DNA of 64,000 nucleotides from Pratylenchus scribneri (taxonomy: Eukaryota; Nematoda; Chromadorea; Rhabditida; Pratylenchidae): NCBI GenBank assembly GCA_030063045.1, contig JAQSEB010000076.1, forward strand, positions 1,024,157 through 1,088,156, in the 5' to 3' direction. The first letter of the stretch is position 1. Each line of letters starts with the position of its first letter. A program made the translations under genes and the position numbers. Positions 1 to 14,700 of this stretch are shown here, piece by piece. Below the pieces are notes generated by a model that saw only the letters and a list, made by a program, of their open reading frames with translations, searched no databases and was not told the DNA's origin.

Positions 1-3000
1 AAAAGGGGGGATGAATGCTTTTTGCCCAAATACAACCCTGATCTGGGGCAAATTTGAGTCGTAAATCATTTTGCTTGATTCGCGTTGAGCAATGGGGAAA
101 TTCTTTTTGAGTTTAAATTTGACCCTTATTTTTGGGTTTAATTTGGGAAAATTGCGGGAAAATGGCTTCAAGCGAAATTTTTTGATGATTCAAAATAAAT
201 GGGAATTTTATTAATATTTATTGGCATTGAATATATTATTATATATCAGTATTAGATTCGCCCAATTAATATTTGTATTTCGCCAATGAGCCGAATTATG
301 CCCGCCGCCATCCTTCCTACATATTCATATTTAACCTCCCTTTCTTTCCCAAATCCCTTGTTGAGGTTACAGTCTCTCCGCCCCTCATTCAAATCCCCAA
401 TTTTGGTCCCTCCCATTCAGAGGATTGGTCGTCGCTATTTATAATGGTTGAAGGAAGAATTGCGCACAATTTGGGGGTTAATTAGTCGGGAATAAAGAAT
501 TTAAGAACCATTCTTCTGGGAATTTCGACAAAGGAAAATGAGCAAAAAAGATAGATTCTAATCGCTTATACGCCCCGATAATTTTTTCCAAACGACAATC
601 AAAGTGTTTTTGGTTGGTTAATTCGATTTTGGAGGAATTCCATCCATTTTGTCTTCCATATGTATTTAATCGCATTCAATTGGCGGCGTTGATGAACAAC
701 ACGATTTGATGATTAAAGCTGATGAGGAAGCAGGCAAAAAACAATTTATTTTGAAAGAATGAACATATACCAGTCAAATTTATAATTATTTGAATTTAAT
801 GGAAAAATTTACATATATCTCTTATAATATAGAATATAGTGATTATTAAAAATATATTAATTAAATTCTGTCAATGATTTTGTCATATTCCTAAAGAATA
901 ATGTCATTGGCTTATAATTGTAATAATAGAAACTAAATAATCAATCAAAATGGCCAAAAATTGCAAAGGGATTTGGATATTTATTAGTCATATTTAATTT
1001 TCATTTTCCTTTATTTAATTTGTTTTTATCCATTTAGGATAGAACTTTCTCTCTAAAATTGGCATTAATTTAAAAGACAATCCATTTTTGGATGAATGGC
1101 AACAAATTGCATTTTTAAATAAGAGAAAGATGGCCAACCAAATGTTTTCAGCCTTCTTTTGGGCCTTGGCCAAAGTCCAAGAGCAAATGTTGGGGTAAAA
1201 TTTTATTGGGGAATCCCAACATTTCTTTAGGTTATCAAATTTCATTCAACTTTGCCTGATTTGATTGCAGGGAGGAATCAAAAAAGAAACAAACATTTGC
1301 ACTTTTCTGGTTTAAGTTTATCTCTCCATCGATGGGCACAAAGTTTAGTATTTTTGCACTAATTTTTTTTAAAGATTATTTTTGCTTTTTTGTTGGACAT
1401 TCAATTTGTTGAATTGGAAATCTTTTTTTTCTGTGAATATTGAACGCACTTCTTTGGCCATCATCACGCAATGCATAAATACAAATATTTCCATCTCAAT
1501 CCTCTTCTTATTCATCAAAATATTCCACAAAAATGGCCAATCCTTTTTCCATGTAATCCGATTCGTTTGGCCTCCAAATTTCCGTACCCAATTTTGGCCC
1601 CACCAAAATCCCACTTCAGCATCCTTCAGGTGGCAATAGACGGCCCAGTCTTTTTTGGGTTCCCAGGCTGCTGTCCAGACGAACATTGGCACAAAATTGG
1701 GAGAGGCAAAGACTGCAGCGAAATGTTGAAAATAGCTTGTGCCGCTGAGGGAAGGGAAAAGCGCATCAATTTGGCGGCAGCCGTTGCGGCAATTAATTGG
1801 CACTTCGCCTTCCCATTTTCTTTTTTTTCTGATTGATGGCCATTTGGCGCAAATACTGGGAAGCTTTAATGTTAGAAAATTTGTGTTCTCATCAGTTAAA
1901 TGGCATTTTCCCACAGAAATTAAATAGTCCGTCAAAATTTCCTCAGTAAGCCACCAATTTCAACTTTTGTTTTCAATCTAAATTATTTCCTTCCTCATTC
2001 ATTTTGCTTTAATTTATTCAAAAATCATTTAAATTTATTATTTCAAATTTAAGTAAAAATAAATTTAAAGAAAATTGCCATATTTTTACAAGTATTCCCC
2101 GCTGAGCAATAGAAGACGGTGAAAAGAACCAAAATGGGTAAAGGGCTGGAGGGCAACTTCCTTCCTTTTTTTCGAGACATATTCCAACAAAAAATTCTTT
2201 GGCCATTTATTCCATTTCATTCTCCCGAAAAGTTTGACAATTCTATAAAAAGAAAAAAAGCAAAAGTGCCGTTTTGCTTTTCACCTATTTTGTTGACAAA
2301 GAATGGCTTTTTTTCCAATCTACCAACATTTTTCGTTTTATTGGCTAAAGAAACAAATATTTTTCTCCTTTTTTTCAAATATTTTTTTAAAAATTTGTTT
2401 ACCAAAACTCAAAATGGAATGTCTAAGGTTGGAAGGGATAATTGGGCAAAAAATCGAAGAATTCAAAAAGTGGTTTCGTCCTTTTATCGTCTTAAAGCAA
2501 AATGGCATTTAAATACTTTCCAATGAAATAAGCCAACATTTAGTACAAAAAATAAATTCAAAAAGGTGGACGGATTAAGAGAGTTTAAAGCTAAATAATG
2601 TAGAAATGATTTTAAGAATTTAATCGATAAAAATCTCCATATTATTCAAACAATTTTATTTTTTATCAAAGCTTCATTTTCTACAAAAATATTCACATTT
2701 TTAAATGTCTCTTTTTTCAATTTCTTGCTCATCTTCGGCATTTCCGGCCATTCAAAGGCCTCGTCGACCAACAGTTTCGTGTGCCAAATCCAATTCCAGA
2801 GAAGGGGGAGGAAGTCCACAACTTTTGGTCCCTCCAAATCAAAATCAGCGGAAACGAAATTCCATTCATGGATTTTGCCCAGCGGCAGGTCATTCACAAA
2901 TTATTATTAAATTAAATAGAAATGCATGAATTTGAGTAGAATCCTGAATTCCCAAAATAATCGGAACACGATAAAATGAGTCAGAATTCAAAAATCCATC

Positions 3001-6000
3001 CCCATCTAGATGGAATAATTATTTCGTAAATGCACAGTTTAAATTCTAAAAAACAAATCTTTTTTTTATTGATCTAATTCATATTTTAATTCCTCGTTTA
3101 TTTAGACCCAACTCCCATTCATTTGGGAATTATTTTATGATATCATTTTCATTGGCAGCCAGATTTGGCACTTTTATCCGCTTAAAATAACTCTAAACCC
3201 TAGTAAAATGAAATCCTGAAAATGGTATAATTTCTTTCCATTTTTAGCCTACAACTTTATTTTTAAATGCTTTTATAAGTGAAAAGCAAAATAGAAATTC
3301 TTTCAAAAATTGGAGGTGTCCATTATATGATTGTTCCCATTTTTGGTACTTTATACTTTGTGGACTTTTCTTCCGTAAATTCCCAAATAATATGTTCTTT
3401 CCCTTTTCTGGGTCAACGATTCTCAATTTTGCAATTTAAATAGAAGGGAAAATGGTTGCCAAACTTGACTTATAAAATTATTAAATATAAAATATTCATT
3501 CCATCTGTCAAAAATCCAAAATATTTGGGTTTCATATTTTTGGCCAAGGGAATTTATTACTCATAGAGGCAAATTACCTTATTATTAGGCTTTAATTCAA
3601 AATTAAAATTTATCAGGTAATTCACAAGAGCAAATTGTCTCCACATTTTTCTGCCCATCTTTTGATTGCCCAAATTGTGCAATTGCAACAATGAATTCCA
3701 ATGGCTTTTTGTTGAATCGTTCACTTCTTCAGTTGCCAAATTTCCAACAACAACAGCAACCGAATGGCGGAATTTTAATACGGCGAGGAATGAGCAGTGC
3801 CAGCGTTAGTCCAATTCCAAGTTGGTTTTGTCGAAAATTTAAATCCCTGTGATTTCCTCCCAATATTCCCACGCAATTTTATATCCCACGAATCGAAAAT
3901 GTTAAAAATATTTCAGGAAGTTGAATGTAATCTGATCCACTCATTTATCCCCGAAAATGGGATTTCCAAAATACTGCTGGCTCTGGCTCCCATCCCAAAT
4001 TCCCCTTAAAGGACTAGGCCATATTCTCTTTCAGCTTTCTGGGACATAAAGTTTGCGGCCACATTCTTGGCCAAATTTCTTTTGGCAATTCCCTCCTTTT
4101 TCCTCCTCTTTCTTTCCAATCCATCCAATGTCTTTTTTCGCTAAATTTGGATTAGGAGAAGATGAAGTCGAATGATGGACATTGGACATTGAGCATGGAA
4201 CAGAGAATTGACACCTTGTCAATTCTTTTTTCCTTAGGACCAATATGCGAAAATTACCGACAGATGCTGAAGGACAATGTTATCTATTTTTAGCTCCAAT
4301 AGATATTTTTATTCATCGAAATAACTCCAAAATAAGCTGGCCAAAAAATTAAGTTGGATCATTTTCGGATGAATAAAATGATGTCATTCTTGGAATCCAA
4401 CATTTTCTTCTTCCACATTATTTTTATTCCCTTCCCACCTTCACACTTGGCCAATTTAGCTTCAGGGTGGGATTTGGCTTTATTAGGGAGGCGGCTTTCT
4501 TTTGGAGATGGGCGAATAAGCTTATAGCTTTTGGGCCATAGCCAGAGGCGGATTCCCCATAGAGCAACAAAATTGCCACAGCTAAACCCATTTTCTCCTC
4601 CATTCTGTCCTATATTTGGCCTGTTTGTTTATATTTTGGGAAGTCTTCTATGAAGTGGCCAATATTCGCCTAATTTATCTTGGCAAATAACTATCCAACA
4701 CTCTAAAATGTATTTTTGGCCCAATTAAATTGACCGTTCCCTCCTTCACTCCTTCTAAGCTTGGACAAAATGTGACATTTAAAAAATGACAAAAACACAA
4801 AACTCGAATTTCTAGTAAAGAAATCTTCAAAATATCCATGTATTTTGTATTCCATTAAATATTTAAAATTAAACTTAAAAAGTAATTTTATAATTGTAAT
4901 TGGCCTCATAAGCATTAAATTATTCTGGTGGTCTGTATTTTCTTCCGTTGACGTCATTCCTTCTGATTGATTACCCTTTTGAAAGGGTCCCAGCTCCCAG
5001 CCATCGACAAAAACATTGGCCCACCACCAGGTTCAATGGGGGAAGCGGTTCAGGCCCAGATGGAAACGAAGGAAGGGGAAAGGTTTAGAGGGCTTTTCCA
5101 GCCTGCCACCAGAAACAACTGGTCTCGATTGGGTGGGAAAAGTACTTTTGGCGGAGAAAATGAGTGTGGTGGAATATTTAGGGGAATTTTGATGAAAACT
5201 TTACTTCAAGAAATATGCGGAAGGAAAAAAAGGGAGGAGGGATTTGCCGTGAAGATGATCCACAATTTGATATGTTTTCTATTTCCCATCAAAACAAAAG
5301 CATGTGCCTGCTAAATGAAGCATTTTCCCAGTCAAATCCCATCATCATAACAAAAAACATTACATAAAAAGTGATATGTCTTCTGCTCAATTTAAAAATG
5401 TTTTTCAATAATTTAAGAAACATGCAATAAAGATGTAGCATCTGCCAATTTCAACTCTTTTTTTATCCAACCAAATTACAGTGGACTTTCAATTTTCCCA
5501 TTTGCAAATAATTTTTGACTTGTGACTTCCTTATTTATTCTTATGCACATTTCCGGCATATAAAATTAGCATAAATATATTTTTGAATTTATGGCCATGA
5601 ATTCCTCTTTAATCCATCATTCCCCTTTTTCAATGTTTAATTGGCAACATTTTTTAGACTTTTCCATTTTTATGTTAGGCCAATTTATCATCCATTCCTA
5701 ATTCCACATTCATTCAATTCCATTCAATTCCCTCAAATCCATCATGCCACCAATGTTTATTTGCTTTTGAGCACATCTAATTAAGGGATATTGAACCTTC
5801 CCCCTGGCCAACAATTTGGGGTTTAATTAACAATTTTAGTCCATAAACAAGTGAATTCAAATTGGAGTATTGGACAAATATTTGATTTTTAGCCTTTTGA
5901 ATATTTTACATAATTTTGTTCCTTTTAATTTCATTCTTGAATTATCCCCCATTGAAAATGATCGAATTTTCACAGTTTTTATTTGGCATTTTTTGCTTTT

Positions 6001-8400
6001 CAAATTTATATTTGCATTTGTACCCATTTTGGCATCTTTTTTTATCTCCCTTCATTTTTGCTATTGCATTCAGCAGCCAGCTGCCAATTTTCCATACCCC
6101 TAATTCTAATTCCAATACACCAAATCCAGCCGCCCAATTCCAAATTCCATTCTCCTTTCCCATTTGTGGCATCCTTTCATGTTCTCGGGGCCAATTAAAG
6201 GTGCCAACGGCCTTGCCTAGCTTTCTTCCCCTCCCCGCACATTCATTGCCCACAAATCCAATCGAGAAGTCCATACGGCCAATTGTCCCACGCTTTTTAT
6301 CCCCTTTCCCATCATCCGCCTTCACACATTTCATCAAATCTTGTGCCTTTCAAATTTTCAATTGTCCTTCGCTTCAATGTCCTCCACGGCCTAATTTTTC
6401 TTCAAATCTAATTGAAAATTACGGAAACGAGGAATTGAGGCCTTCCAATAAATTAATGGGGAGGGAAAGGATAGGAAAAGGTCATCTTATTAAAAACAAT
6501 GGGCCATCATTTGTGGACCAAAATTATATTCAAAATTGTGCCAAAAACTTGGTACTTTAGGAATGTTTTGATAATTAAAAATGTTGGCCAGCAAAACTAC
6601 TTGAATAAATTCTTCAAAATATTCTTTATTAAATAATGGTGCAAAATAAAATAATTTCTAAGGACTTTTTGCCTTTAATAATAGATAATCACGGCGAAGT
6701 CTCTTTTTACTTTGATTTTTTGGCTATAGCCCAAAAAGAATTGCTAAATATCCTCTATAATTATTGGAGGAAATGGCCATAATCCATGTAATGAATCTGT
6801 AATTATCGACCAAAAATAAAATAGCCAATTCTTTCCTTTTAATTTCCGTTAATAAGATATCCATCAAATTGTGCCATTTTTGGACTGAATTTTGTCATTT
6901 GTACTTAAAAATACTTATCTTAATTTTTGAAAGGTATTTGAAAACTTTCCTCTAATTTTTCCATAAAATTCTTTAAATTATGCCGGATTTAATCATCCAT
7001 TCAAATTTTATTCCCTCATTTTGGCCATAAAATTCTCATTACCTTTTTTTTGTTATTCATTCATCCATGCACATTACCAAAAGCTAATTCCATCCAAATT
7101 CCTCCATATGACCTCTAATTTTTCTTTTTCGAATAGATTTTTGGTTTCTCGAGGGAAATTTATTTCGTAACTTTTTCTTTTAATTTTTTAACGGTTATTT
7201 TTTTAAATTTATTACTTTTATAAATTTTATACAATTTGCTAAAAAACAGTTGTGGATCATAGGATTCCATCCAAATTCATCTTCTCACGAAACCAAAACC
7301 AAAATTCCAAGCCAAAAAATCAGTTAGGAGAGGATATATGATGGATTATTTGGCCACCAATCATCCAATCTCATGCTGAAGATTGTGAAAAGGCACTCTC
7401 AATAGAAAAAGGAGAGTTAATGCTTAATAGCCTAACTATTTCCCACCCTTTTACCCTCATTTCCCTTTTCATTTGTTATTGTTTTTGAATCTCGATGGAT
7501 TGTTTTCGTTCCTTCATTTTTCTGCTGACAAAAAGTTCTTCACAAATTTTTTGGCCATTAAAATATGAACTAATATTGAAAAGATGAATAATAATAATTA
7601 AGTTATGTCATGCCAAAAATGTCGACAAAAATGGAAAAATTAATAGAATTTTTATAACAAATTCTGGGTAAAATCGAAATTTTATGACTCAAAAACGGAT
7701 GGAAAATTTCTCCCTAATTCGCTTTATCTCAATTCATTGACGCCTTCAAATTGTCCCCTGGGAATATTTTAGAAGCTTTTTTTTCAATTTCTTTGAATTT
7801 TTGGTTTCTTTGTGCTTTGAACATTTTTGTTAAAATTGGTCTCTATGGTTTTTGCAACAACAAATTTCTGGTAGACTGATTTTTTGACACCTTTTTCTAT
7901 ATGAAGATGGTCTTCTAAGCCTTTGTTTAAATTCCAAAGAAAGAAGTTAGACGGTTTCAAACTAGCAAAAAATTGAAAAAAAATTAACTTGAAATTTCCG
8001 ACCAATATTATCAATGTCTTTGACTGAATTATGGGATTTAGAAATGGATTTGGAAACAGGTCAGTGTGCTAATAAAGCTTAAAAATCAAAAATTGAAAAA
8101 TCATTTTATTTATTTTCCCCGTATCATTCGCGTCTAATTCTATCAAATTTATTCGCATTTTAATTTTCAAATCATTTTCTCATATTCCATCGCAGGTGAA
8201 GAAGAATTTCTGTTGTCAAATTCCAACAACTTTGGAATGTTGAAGCCAAAATATTCTCTGAATTTGCGGCCTGAAGATTGCAGCGGCACACCTCTCACCG
8301 CCTCGTCCATTCCATCCAATCATTCCCATTTTCAAAAACAATCCCAAAAGAGTGGCCAATGCCAATCCGATTTGTCCAAGCCTTCAACAGGCAAAATCAT
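1..8400. other. Gene-poor AT-rich stretch
   Basis: I see no recognisable gene here. Several reading frames stay open for 100-214 codons (for example 1369-1935 on the minus strand and 5916-6560 on the plus strand), but their translations show no family motif, overlap open frames on the other strand and lack convincing flanking splice signals. Short GC-richer islands, such as 2720-2890 and 4975-5160, could be isolated exons of a long-intron gene, but I cannot assign them. Confidence 0.5.
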
Positions 8401-11151
8401 TTTGTAAGAAATCAAGAAAATGGAAACATTTTAGCGAAGTGCGCCTCACGTGTGGCCATTTTGTCGCATGCAAATCGACATCAAGGCTCCACTGATTCGG
8501 CTCCAAATACGGCTGGAATTAGCAGCAATAAAAGGAAAGAAATTTGGGCTCGAGCCGGTCCATGCTCATTCCATCAAGTAATTCTTTTACTGTAATAATA
8601 AATCTCCAAAATGCTTAAGGCAATTTTTTTTGTCCGATTTAAATTAAGGAATAAACTATAAAGTCAATTTCCAATTAAAATACATATTTTTCGACATTTA
8701 TGCCTAAAAAGAAAAATTTGCTTGATATGAACTTAATTATAATAATTGACAAAAATTAAAATAAAATCCAATTTTCAAATTTAATTTAGCAATGAATTTA
8801 TTTCCTAATTAAAAATTCTTATAATCCACTTTTGATTCTCTTTTATATTCAATTCATTCAGTCTTTTGACATTCGCACCACCGATCCAATATCCTTATCA
8901 AATTCTTGTGGGCACATCGACGACCCAGCACCAAATGCGATTGGAACCAGATTTCGCACCGAAAGGCGCAGTGGATTCTGTTCAGGAGATACCAGCCGTG
9001 ATTCAAAAAGTCATCCTGGCCATGTTCTTGGACTATTCTGTGGGGCGCCAGGTTGGTAATTTAACTACATACAAAAATGAATTTTTTCGCCCTTTTTTTG
9101 TAAATTCCTTTGGGAATAATTTTAATGTCAATATCAATTAATTTTCAGTAACAAATAATACAATTATTCATCATTTTATATTCCTGCCTTATAGCCATCA
9201 TAATTGTTTGCGCAATTTGGACTTTTCATTGCACAATTCAAAATGCTTCCTCTTCTTTTTCATTCAATAAAAGTACCTTTGCTTTGGAGGACAAAAAGTT
9301 CCACTCCTTGATCTTATTTGCCTCAAATCAAAGTAAACAGAAAATGATAAAGCCAGTCAAGAATAGACAAAAGACAAACCAGTCAACTTCTTGGGGAAGT
9401 CCTAGTCTCACAGAATTGACCGGCAAAAAAACTTGATCATCCGTTAATCTCTTTCGCCCATCCTGCACTCTTTTGTATATCTCCGCATTCTTCTACAATT
9501 TCGCCCTCAATTTTGACGAGTCATCTGAAATTTTTTTTCCTTTTTCTCATTTTTTGCGCAATCCATTTTTTTTGTTTTTATCTAGCCATTCACTTTTCGT
9601 CCCAACCTTTGGGCCAATAAGCTTACCCCTCCGCCCTCCTCCTTTCATTCAGCCCTCAATTCACATCGATGTTTGTTCGCACACTTATATTTACAATTTG
9701 CATTTAGAAATAGGTTTCTACGACCCTCGTCTCCTCTCGAGCTCTCGACGGGTGAGAATTGACTCAATCAACACCATTTTTCATAGTAAATCAATAACAG
9801 TTCTTTTTTTTTTCTTAATATATGAGAATTTTTTGGAAAATTTGTAGCTATTTACAATAATATCTTTTTGGAAAAATTTTTCGGCCCTTTAGCGCTCATT
9901 CTTTTGGCCACATTTTAAAATTGTTCTCCCCCCTTTCACCCATAAAGAAGGGAATGTGAAACCCAGGCCAAATGGACCGTTCAAAACAACTTTCCTTTCC
10001 ATATAACTACCAAATTTTTTTTTGTCCACAAAAAAATTTGTGCAAATAACCGGAAAAGGTGGATAACAATGAAAAAAGAAAAATACAATTTTTAAACGGT
10101 GATAATTCGTCATTTTTTTCAATTTTTACTTCAAAGATCTTCCTGTCAAAATTATTTTTTAACCCAGACAATTTTCTCTACATGGGACCATTCAATAATT
10201 TTCCTATCTCTTCGGGTGGAATACATGAACCGAATAGGACATTAGCAAAATTGGCAATTATTAGGGCAGAGCGGAAATGCTTCAAGAAATTTTCAGGGAA
10301 CAAAAGGAAAAAAAGGAGGAGAAAAATATGGGGCATATGAATGAGGATGAGGATGGGCCCAAATTCTCTACGATGAAATTACAACGCCTATATCCCAGTT
10401 TTCTCTTATAATTCCATCTACGGGGTGGCAAATCTTTAATTAGGATAAATCTCCGAATTAAACATATATATATATTTTAATTCATGTTAGACAGTTATTT
10501 TAGTGAATTTTTTCCTGAATTTTTTCAAATTTTGTTGCTAAAATATAAAATAATTACCCAAGTGAACAATTATAAATTGAAAATGGTTATTTCACAATAA
10601 TTATTGCCAAATAAATCATTTAGCACAATTAAAGTCAATTTTCGACCGACCACACAAATAAATCATCAAGCGCATTGCCCCACAAATGCCATTCAAGTGA
10701 TTCCATGTCCTTTTGGCATTATTTAGTCCTTTTTCCCTAGGCTAATAAGCAGCCTCAGGCTATTTGTCCATATATTCCGAAATGGTTTCCATCCATATTC
10801 AACAATCTTTTAAGTCAACATCATTGGCCATGTCAATGCCCCGAATGTTGCATTGAAAATTGCACATATGCCGCATTCGCTTTAAATAATTTCACAACAC
10901 CAAGGACCACTGCGAATAATAGCATTTGTAGCAGCACAAAAAATAACAGTTTCGAACAATATTTGAAAATGGGCGAAAAAATTCAAAAAATAAACATAAA
11001 ATAATTTTATTGGAAATTATATTTTTTGAAGGCTGTTCTGGACATGTCACATGCCCGGGGGCGGCAATTGGAATTCCACATCATAAACATCCGCCAACTC
11101 GATCGGCACATTCCAGCTTTGATGAAGGCGATCAACGAGAAGGCCACTTAA
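8288..11151 (+). CDS. Candidate exons of an unrecognised gene
   Basis: Four blocks join in one frame across usable splice sites: about 8288-8403, 8435-8577, 8862-9051 and 11032-11151. The translation has ordinary globular composition (segments such as IDIKAPLIRLQIRLELAAIK, AVIQKVILAMFLDYSVGRQ and EFHIINIRQLDRHIPALMK), and its frame beats the alternatives. I do not recognise the family. The first intron would be only 31 nt, shorter than the 40-60 nt typical of this window. The last block reaches TAA at 11149-11151, which is either the true stop or a missed splice site, since a further in-frame chain starts at 11238. The 5' end is not defined. An alternative exon pair in another frame (ATG at 8014, exons 8014-8059 and 8196-8403) also reads open, so the structure is uncertain. 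Confidence 0.42.
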
Positions 11152-11237
11152 GGGATACATATTTGACTGAAATTTCACGCGAATGGATGGTTTGGCTAAT
11201 GAATATTTTCATAAATTTGCATTTTCCTTTCCATTAA

Positions 11238-11711
11238 GTTGATGAATGGGGCCATCACACCTTTCAAAAATATTCTCCAACAAGCCAGTTCCATCTCTTC
11301 CACTCCGTTAGTCAAATTTTCCATAATAATTTTGGAAAAGAATTTTTAAGTTTGGCCAATCATCGGCCAATCCAATCGCCAGCTGGACCAGCCGCCGCCA
11401 CAGCAGTTAGTACTGCAAATGCAATTCTTGGTTCTGCCGGAAACAAGAATGAAATTGGCAAAAGTGACCATGAATTGGCATATGCCGCTGGTTCGATTCA
11501 AATATTTTTGATATTTATGATTAATTTTTTTGTTTAGGCCAAGCAATTCGTGGAAGTTGCCACAATTTGGCGGCTGTCACAGCTGCTGCCACTACATCTC
11601 CCCTAGTTTTGGAACAATTGAATAAACGCCGAGGTTCTTATGCTGCTAGCAATGAAAAAACGTCGGAATCTGAACCAATTATCATCATTGAGCCAAGGCT
11701 TAAAGAAGGTA
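11238..11711 (+). CDS. Candidate Ala/Ser-rich exons, probably the same gene
   Basis: Three blocks splice in frame: about 11238-11308, 11351-11488 and 11538-11711. Donors are GTTAGT, GTTCGA and GTAGAT; acceptors end in AAG, AAG and TAG. The peptide is rich in Ala, Ser and Thr and looks helical in places (SDHELAYAAG, then SCHNLAAVTAAATT). It follows the candidate gene ending at 11151, and the gap of 86 nt is intron-sized, so these may be its downstream exons if the TAA at 11149 is a splice or assembly artefact. Family not recognised. No downstream exon could be linked with confidence. Confidence 0.4.
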
Positions 11712-14700
11712 GATTAACATTAATTTTTCATGGTTTTTTGTTGTTGTTTTTGTTTGAATTGTTCGTTTATTTGTGTAAATGAAAATGAAAAGAAAAATAG
11801 CAATTTATCTTATAGTTCTAGACAGATATTCCTCCTTTTGTTCTCCATAACAACCGGAATGACTCATCTAAAATGCATGTAACCATCCTTTCCTCAAAGA
11901 TGCATTTTAAAAACAAATTAAACCATTCTTATGAATTCAATAAAAAATTAAAATAAATTAAAAGTAAATGGACAAACGAAACTGAATTCATTATAAAATA
12001 TCCCAATTATAACTATGCTTAATATAAATAAAATTATTGGCGAAAATTCGCTGTCATTCATTTCCGCGAATGCCAACTGCTAAGTCAATAACAATTAAAT
12101 GGGTAAAGGGGCTTTGTTTTGCGCATTTGGTGGTGAATGCCTACTAAAAATAGACAATGGCCAAATAAACGTTAGCTTGGCCTAACTCAATGAACTTTGG
12201 CCAAAAAGGCGAGAAGCTTCAATTCATCCATTTTTCATTAAAAAATATCAAATTCCCTGAATATTTTGACCACAGGCAAAAAGAGTGAAAAGACCAAAGT
12301 ATACCAAAGAAGGTTTTTTCACCCATTTCACAGCCAATATTCCCATTGAACAAAACCCAAATTTGATAATAATTTATAATCAATTTTCTTGGACAATTTT
12401 CGCTTCTATTTCCAGCCATTTTCCATTGCGCATATTCCCAAGGGAAATCCATTCAAAAGCTCTTTTTGAAAATGCAGATTTCAGCAATTTGCATAATATT
12501 TTCCCATTATCACTTTACTCTAACAATCATAAAAATGAATTGTTCTTCCAAATTCCACAATTTCCATTTTTCGCAACAAAAGGAAAGGAGCGTTCATTCA
12601 ATCGACTAAAATAGACCCAGAGAATTATTTTTTGTCAATACAATGAATAATTTTTTGATCTCATCAATAAAATCGTATATCACAAAAATTTGCGTAATTT
12701 CACCAGAATACTTTTATTTCGATTTAGTAGAATCTGTAGATTTTTACTCAATTTTACCGTACCAAAATATTTTAAATATACCAATGATGGAAAATTATAT
12801 CAGAAGACTGCATCTCCAATACTCCAATTGATGTTCATTTCTCCCAAAAATTCGTTGTCCCAGGCAATATACAAAAAATGTGTCATTTTCAACCAAAAAT
12901 TCATTTAACACAAAAATAATATGGCCTAGGCAATATTTTTTCGTTTTCCATTTGGCATTTGGCCCGGAGGCAATTATCCTCTTTTGGCTACCATTTCCCC
13001 ACAGGAAGTCAATAATCTATCAACGCTTCTCTCTAAAACATTCATTAACCACCAGTAATTCCATCGAAACATTTACGACCATTTTTGACTTTCACATTTA
13101 TCTTTTTGAGCATAGAAATCTTATTTCATTATTCGGAATTATTTATATTAAAAATGTTAATTGAAATTGCATCCAGAAAGACAACTTAATTCCATAGAAC
13201 TGTGTAAAAAACTTTGGTCGAAATATTTCAATACCAAACCACTAATCTGTCGGCATTTTTCTGCGCAATTTCATTCAAAACATCCGCTACTTATTTCTTC
13301 TTTAATCTTTTCACTCATAAATATTTTTGTCAACTAAAAGTGCATATTATTCTCATAAAATTGCTCACTCATACAAACAAAACAATTTTCCCTGACATCA
13401 TCCCTAGAAAATATCTTACAATTATTTTATAGTTCCCCCTTATCATATTATAGTGTTTTTCATAATTTTCTATTTTTCTAAAAAGAAAGAAAGATTAATT
13501 AATCAAGAAATAGATATATTCCGCATTTCTTCCTTTTCTATTTTAAAATCTCGGAAATTAATTTTTACAAAAAGAAAATTGGGTGATAATAAAGAGAAAA
13601 ATCCTGGAGCATTTTTATTTTTTATAGCACTTTCAAAATGGGAAAATCGTGCCAAAAAACACCTGAGCTAAAAACACATTCCATTTGAATTTTGAACCAA
13701 TAAAATTGTGGAAAGAGAAATTGTCCTTTTTTTCGGTGGGAATTTGGCGCACACCAACAAAACCCACAAAAAGACCCTCCCAAATAACCCCCAGCTGGCC
13801 CATTCGATAGCCGTGGGCCTCAAAGAATCTCAGAATCTGTTAGCAGGCTCTGAGGTTGGCCCACACACCAAAAGGCGTTCGGCTGGCTGCTTTTCCGGGT
13901 AGGTTTGCTCCGCACATTTGAATTTTATGCATGGCCAAAATGGCTCTCCTCCTTCCTTTCTTTCACTACCATTTTCACCTCTTTTCTTCTCCCATTGCTT
14001 TTTTGTTGGTGCTTTTTTCCTGCTGACCTTCTTTACTATCCCTTAATGCTTTGGGTCAACAAATTCATCATTGGGATGCCTTTTGGCAATTTTATGGCCA
14101 TGAAATGAGGCCATCCAGTGGAATTCTCATCAATCCATTCGCGCCATAAATACTCCAAATTTGGAAGAAAAATGCGTCAATTCCTCTCATTTTGGAGTCG
14201 GGCATAATTTCCTGCAAAAAAAGACTCATTCATTCATAAATACCAAATTAGTTTATATATCTTATGCAAATTCCAAAAAAATTAATTCCCTCTATACAAT
14301 ATTCAACTGTTATTTTTCTTATTTTTATTCTATTAACCATATCTTTCATTGAATATTCGTACATATTCCGAATTAAACTCAAATACACAAAAAAATTTAT
14401 TCGAAAATGTTGGCCTTCATTTTCATTTTTTTGGCACTATCCTCTCCATTTTTCCCATTGATGGTTCCAGAAATCTAAAACCACCTTCAGCTGCTGATGT
14501 TTATGTCCTTTTTGGCATTCATCGACGCGCGTTTTTGCCTGCTGCCAGCTTCAAAAGCGGCTTTAGGCCCCCTACCAAAAAACCAATTAGCGAGGATGGC
14601 ATCCCCGCCGGCAACAGCATTGACACAAAAGCAGATAGGGAAAAATGGGGAGAGGGTCTTCCTCATCCAAATCCAAAGCCGGCACAAAAGGACGAAAAGG

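Noticed and set aside
1369..1935. 188-codon minus-strand ORF
   Set aside because: The translation has no family motif, a long plus-strand ORF overlaps it, and no splice context supports it.
5916..6560. 214-codon plus-strand ORF
   Set aside because: It is rich in Phe, Pro and Ser as expected from chance T/C-rich DNA. A 131-codon ORF overlaps it on the other strand, and it shows no recognisable domain.
10551..10563. TAATTACCCAAGT, identical to 13 bases of the nematode SL1 leader
   Set aside because: It is not followed by the leader's remaining bases plus a donor, nor by an SL-RNA-like fold or Sm site. A chance match in AT-rich DNA is likely.
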